NCBI RefSeq assembly: GCF_015207245.1 | Contig: NZ_JADEXF010000143.1 | Span: forward strand, 1-7,453 | Reading direction: 5' to 3' | DNA: 7,453 bases | Origin: Nostoc cf. edaphicum LEGE 07299 | GTDB lineage: Bacteria > Cyanobacteriota > Cyanobacteriia > Cyanobacteriales > Nostocaceae | Part shown: one piece after another, positions 5,538 through 7,453 of the stretch | Position numbering within the stretch: position 1 is the stretch's first letter | Layout: every line of letters starts with the position of its first letter | Notes under the pieces: generated by a model | What the model saw: the letters and a program-made list of their open reading frames with translations, nothing else | Told to the model about the DNA's origin: nothing | The model's database searches: none | Translations under genes and position numbers: made by a program

Positions 5538-6725
5538 ATGAGAGGGCGATTTCTAGAAAAAAAGCAGATTTATTGCTGTTTATCTATTGCATTTTGCTGT
5601 GTTTTGTGGATTTGTTTGGCATTAATTCCAGCCCACGCAACGTCTACAGGGTCTATTGATACTCTGCGACAACAGCAGCAACAAATGAACCAGCAGCGTC
5701 AGGGTGTCGTTGGAGAGCGCGATCGCTTAACTAATCTCCAACAAGAGGCCCAAAAACACCTGACTGGTTTAAAGCAAAATCTGCAAACTACAGATAGCTA
5801 TCTTCAAGAGAGCGAATCACGATTACAACTCGCTAGCCAACGCCTCCAACAGTTAGAAACTGATTTAGATGTGGCAGAACGTTCATATCAGGAGCGGCAA
5901 ATCGCAACAGTAGCACGATTGCGTTACCTCCAGCGATCGCCTGCTTCTGCGGGATGGGCAGTTTTGCTCGAAAGTGAAAATATCAGCGACTTTTTCAGCC
6001 GTCGTCATCAGTTGAAGTTAGTGTTTCAAGCAGACCAGAAAATTTTGGTAAAACTCAACACCCAAGCAAACTCGATCGACAAACAAAAAACGGAAGTAGA
6101 ACAGCAAAAAAACGAAATTGGCTTAATTCGTGAGCAACTTTTAGCACAAAAAGCCGATTATCAAACCCAGGCGCAATCACAATCAGAATTGATTCAACGC
6201 CTGAATAGCGATCGCCTCGCCTTGGAAGCAGCGCAAAATCAGCTTGAAAGAGAATCGAAAAATCTGGAAGTCTTGATTCAACAAAAGGTAGCAGAAGCCC
6301 AAGGAAAAACCAACAGCAGAACAGGTATCATCATTCGGGGAACTGGTGTAATGGCATATCCTAGCGATGCTTCTACTAGCAGTTCCTTCGGCTGGCGGGT
6401 TCACCCTATTCTTGGCTATCGTCGCTTTCATGCCGGGTTGGATTTTGCCGCCAGCTATGGTAGTAAAATTCGGGCAGCCGATTCAGGAACAGTAATTTTT
6501 GCTGGATGGTATGGTGGTTATGGCAGAGCGATAATTATCGACCACGGTAATGGTATGACTACACTCTACGGGCATAGCAGCGAGTTATATGTTTCTGAGG
6601 GACAAGCAGTTGAACGCGGACAAGCGATCGCTGCTGTCGGTTCCACAGGTTTCTCAACTGGCCCCCATCTCCACTTTGAAGTTCGTCGGAGTGGTACACC
6701 CGTAGACCCTGCTAATTATCTTTAA
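5538..6725 (+). CDS. Secreted coiled-coil murein peptidase, LytM/M23 family (EnvC/NlpD-like architecture)
   Basis: The 395-residue protein has an N-terminal signal peptide: basic RGRFLEKK, a hydrophobic core at about 11-30, and probable cleavage after A34 in PAHA. Residues about 38-256 are a long Gln/Glu/Leu-rich coiled coil in at least two segments, broken by a non-coiled part near 132-152. The C-terminal LytM domain (about 284-395) has all zinc and catalytic residues: H298 and D302 in HAGLD, H346 in YGH, and H377/H379 in HLHF. Metal binding by H298, D302 and H379, with H346 and H377 in catalysis, is expected from the family, so it should be an active peptidoglycan endopeptidase, not an EnvC-type inactive activator. 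Site of action is the periplasm, probably in septum splitting or wall remodelling. The start is supported by AGG (5527-5529) 8 bases upstream. Four HIP1 sites lie within the gene. Confidence 0.92.
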   Translation: MRGRFLEKKQIYCCLSIAFCCVLWICLALIPAHATSTGSIDTLRQQQQQMNQQRQGVVGERDRLTNLQQEAQKHLTGLKQNLQTTDSYLQESESRLQLASQRLQQLETDLDVAERSYQERQIATVARLRYLQRSPASAGWAVLLESENISDFFSRRHQLKLVFQADQKILVKLNTQANSIDKQKTEVEQQKNEIGLIREQLLAQKADYQTQAQSQSELIQRLNSDRLALEAAQNQLERESKNLEVLIQQKVAEAQGKTNSRTGIIIRGTGVMAYPSDASTSSSFGWRVHPILGYRRFHAGLDFAASYGSKIRAADSGTVIFAGWYGGYGRAIIIDHGNGMTTLYGHSSELYVSEGQAVERGQAIAAVGSTGFSTGPHLHFEVRRSGTPVDPANYL

Positions 6726-6748
6726 GACTGCGAATTTTATCACAGACG

Positions 6749-6757
6749 TGCTATAAT
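6749..6757 (+). promoter_or_regulatory. Extended -10 promoter element of the tRNA-Arg gene
   Basis: TGCTATAAT is a perfect -10 hexamer (6752-6757) with the TGn extension. It puts the transcription start about six bases before the tRNA 5' end at 6770. No good -35 is seen at the expected distance, which extended -10 promoters can do without. It lies 24 bp after the M23 peptidase stop, so the tRNA is probably transcribed on its own. Confidence 0.6.
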
Positions 6758-6769
6758 ATTGAAGATTAA

Positions 6770-6842
6770 GGGCGCGTAGCTCAGTGGATAGAGCAACAGA
6801 TTCCGGTTCTGTGGGTCGGGGGTTCAAATCCCTCCGCGCTCG
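6770..6842 (+). tRNA. tRNA-Arg, anticodon CCG (reads CGG)
   Basis: The full cloverleaf can be folded over 73 bases. The acceptor stem is GGGCGCG (6770-6776) with CGCGCTC (6835-6841) and one G-U pair. The D arm is GCTC/GAGC with AGTGGATA in the loop. The anticodon stem ACAGA/TCTGT encloses the loop TTCCGGT, placing CCG at 6803-6805. The T arm is GGGGG/CCCTC with loop TTCAAAT, and G6842 is the discriminator base. CCA is not encoded (TTA follows), so it must be added after transcription. Confidence 0.95.
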
Positions 6843-6969
6843 TTACCTTTACAAGACTAACGACAAAATCGAGAGGTCATTTTCTCTCATGGGCTAAAAA
6901 GCGATGTTTAAAATGGGCTACGCTTTAGCAATGAAAGAGGGCTGCAAAACGGTTGTTAGCTGGAATTCC

Positions 6970-7453
6970 TCACCGATCTGATCCGCCTAGTTTCCACGGC
7001 TGCTGTCTCCACCCTAATCTCCGTCTTGCTTCGGAAGTATCCACTCTTTGCATATTAACCTCCACAAGCTCTACAGTTTCTCGAACCAATGCTTCAAGTT
7101 CATTGACAGCTACAGGGGCTTCATCACAAAACAAGCCTTCGAGACGAGAAACAAGATTTTCAGGGGCAATCTCCATTTTCTCAATAAATCTGCTCATTCG
7201 CTTGAATTGAAATGTTGAGTAATACAAGTGGTTCAAGCCAGACAATACACCGAGAAGATTTTGGGCTGATTCAACCAGGATTTGGTAGTACCAAAGCTTT
7301 GTATCCCGTTTCGCAAGCTTGGATTGCATTCCCCAAATTGGGACAAATTTGAGATAATGCTCGACCATCGTTTGCGCCAGCCCATCGGGATAATTCGCAA
7401 TTTTGGCTTTCCACTGCCCAATCAGCGTTTCGCCGTACAACGGAATTCCAACC
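6970..7453 (-). CDS. C-terminal part of a DUF4037-like nucleotidyltransferase-type protein (partial)
   Basis: The minus-strand frame is open from the window edge at 7453 to a TGA at 6970-6972, giving 160 visible residues. The start and N-terminal half lie beyond the window; the internal TTG at 7438-7440 is not a likely start because the frame continues upstream as VGIP. The visible part is helix-rich, with IGQWKAKIANYPDGLAQTMV near its beginning and a central LGVLSGLNHLYYSTFQFKRM. This resembles the C-terminal DUF4037 region that follows a nucleotidyltransferase fold in proteins related to antibiotic-modifying enzymes. The catalytic nucleotidyltransferase motif would be outside the window, so activity cannot be judged. 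The family call is from resemblance only. Confidence 0.6.
   Translation of the reverse strand, partial: VGIPLYGETLIGQWKAKIANYPDGLAQTMVEHYLKFVPIWGMQSKLAKRDTKLWYYQILVESAQNLLGVLSGLNHLYYSTFQFKRMSRFIEKMEIAPENLVSRLEGLFCDEAPVAVNELEALVRETVELVEVNMQRVDTSEARRRLGWRQQPWKLGGSDR

Noticed and set aside
6183..6431. Minus-strand open frame of 82 codons
   Set aside because: It is antisense to the coiled coil and LytM domain of the M23 peptidase, whose motifs are complete.
6953..7421. Open frames at 6953-7210 (+) and 7233-7421 (-)
   Set aside because: They are alternative frames over the partial DUF4037-like gene, which has the protein-like composition.
1..7453. CRISPR array, rRNA or riboswitch
   Set aside because: No regularly spaced direct repeats, ribosomal RNA signature or recognisable riboswitch core was seen.

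Overview
The window looks like chromosomal DNA of a filamentous, heterocyst-forming type cyanobacterium (Nostoc/Anabaena-like). Three things support this. At least ten copies of the cyanobacterial HIP1 octamer GCGATCGC occur in about 7.5 kb. There is a Rubisco activase fused to a Rubisco small-subunit-like (SSUL) tail, an architecture restricted to cyanobacteria. The spacers are AT-rich and carry Nostoc-style G-rich and dispersed repeats. The assignment is an inference from composition and gene content, not a database match.

Layout, left to right. Bases 1-120 are the last 39 codons of an unidentified, probably secreted protein (+), followed by a strong terminator hairpin and a second, two-way hairpin. 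Bases 377-1648 (-) encode the Rubisco activase rca, with an 11-bp inverted repeat and a TTA-N7-TAA site just upstream of its start. Bases 1649-1981 hold no intact gene but contain a possible decayed coding remnant on the minus strand and a hairpin terminator. Bases 1982-2239 (-) encode an 85-residue peptide with a double-glycine leader-like N-terminus. A 410-bp spacer with a Nostoc-type dispersed repeat leads to trmFO (2650-3966, +), the folate/FAD-dependent tRNA U54 methyltransferase. An FkbM-family methyltransferase (4267-5046, +) follows. It converges with a small two-helix membrane protein (5062-5379, -). Divergent from that is a secreted coiled-coil/LytM (M23) cell-wall peptidase (5538-6725, +). 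Then come tRNA-Arg(CCG) (6770-6842, +) and the C-terminal part of a DUF4037-like nucleotidyltransferase-type protein (6970 to the window end, -).

The genes do not form one pathway. They are mostly single-gene units with their own terminators: carbon fixation (rca), tRNA modification (trmFO), probable glycan or metabolite methylation (FkbM), cell-wall remodelling (M23) and translation (tRNA-Arg). I see no clear new multi-gene system. The least ordinary signals are four. A 28-bp inverted repeat (26/28 identical) flanks the FkbM gene, and its right copy is the 3' coding end of the small membrane protein. A perfect 16-bp palindrome overlaps a candidate -10 box of the FkbM gene. The small peptide has a double-glycine-like leader. 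The rca leader carries a LysR-type-like site.
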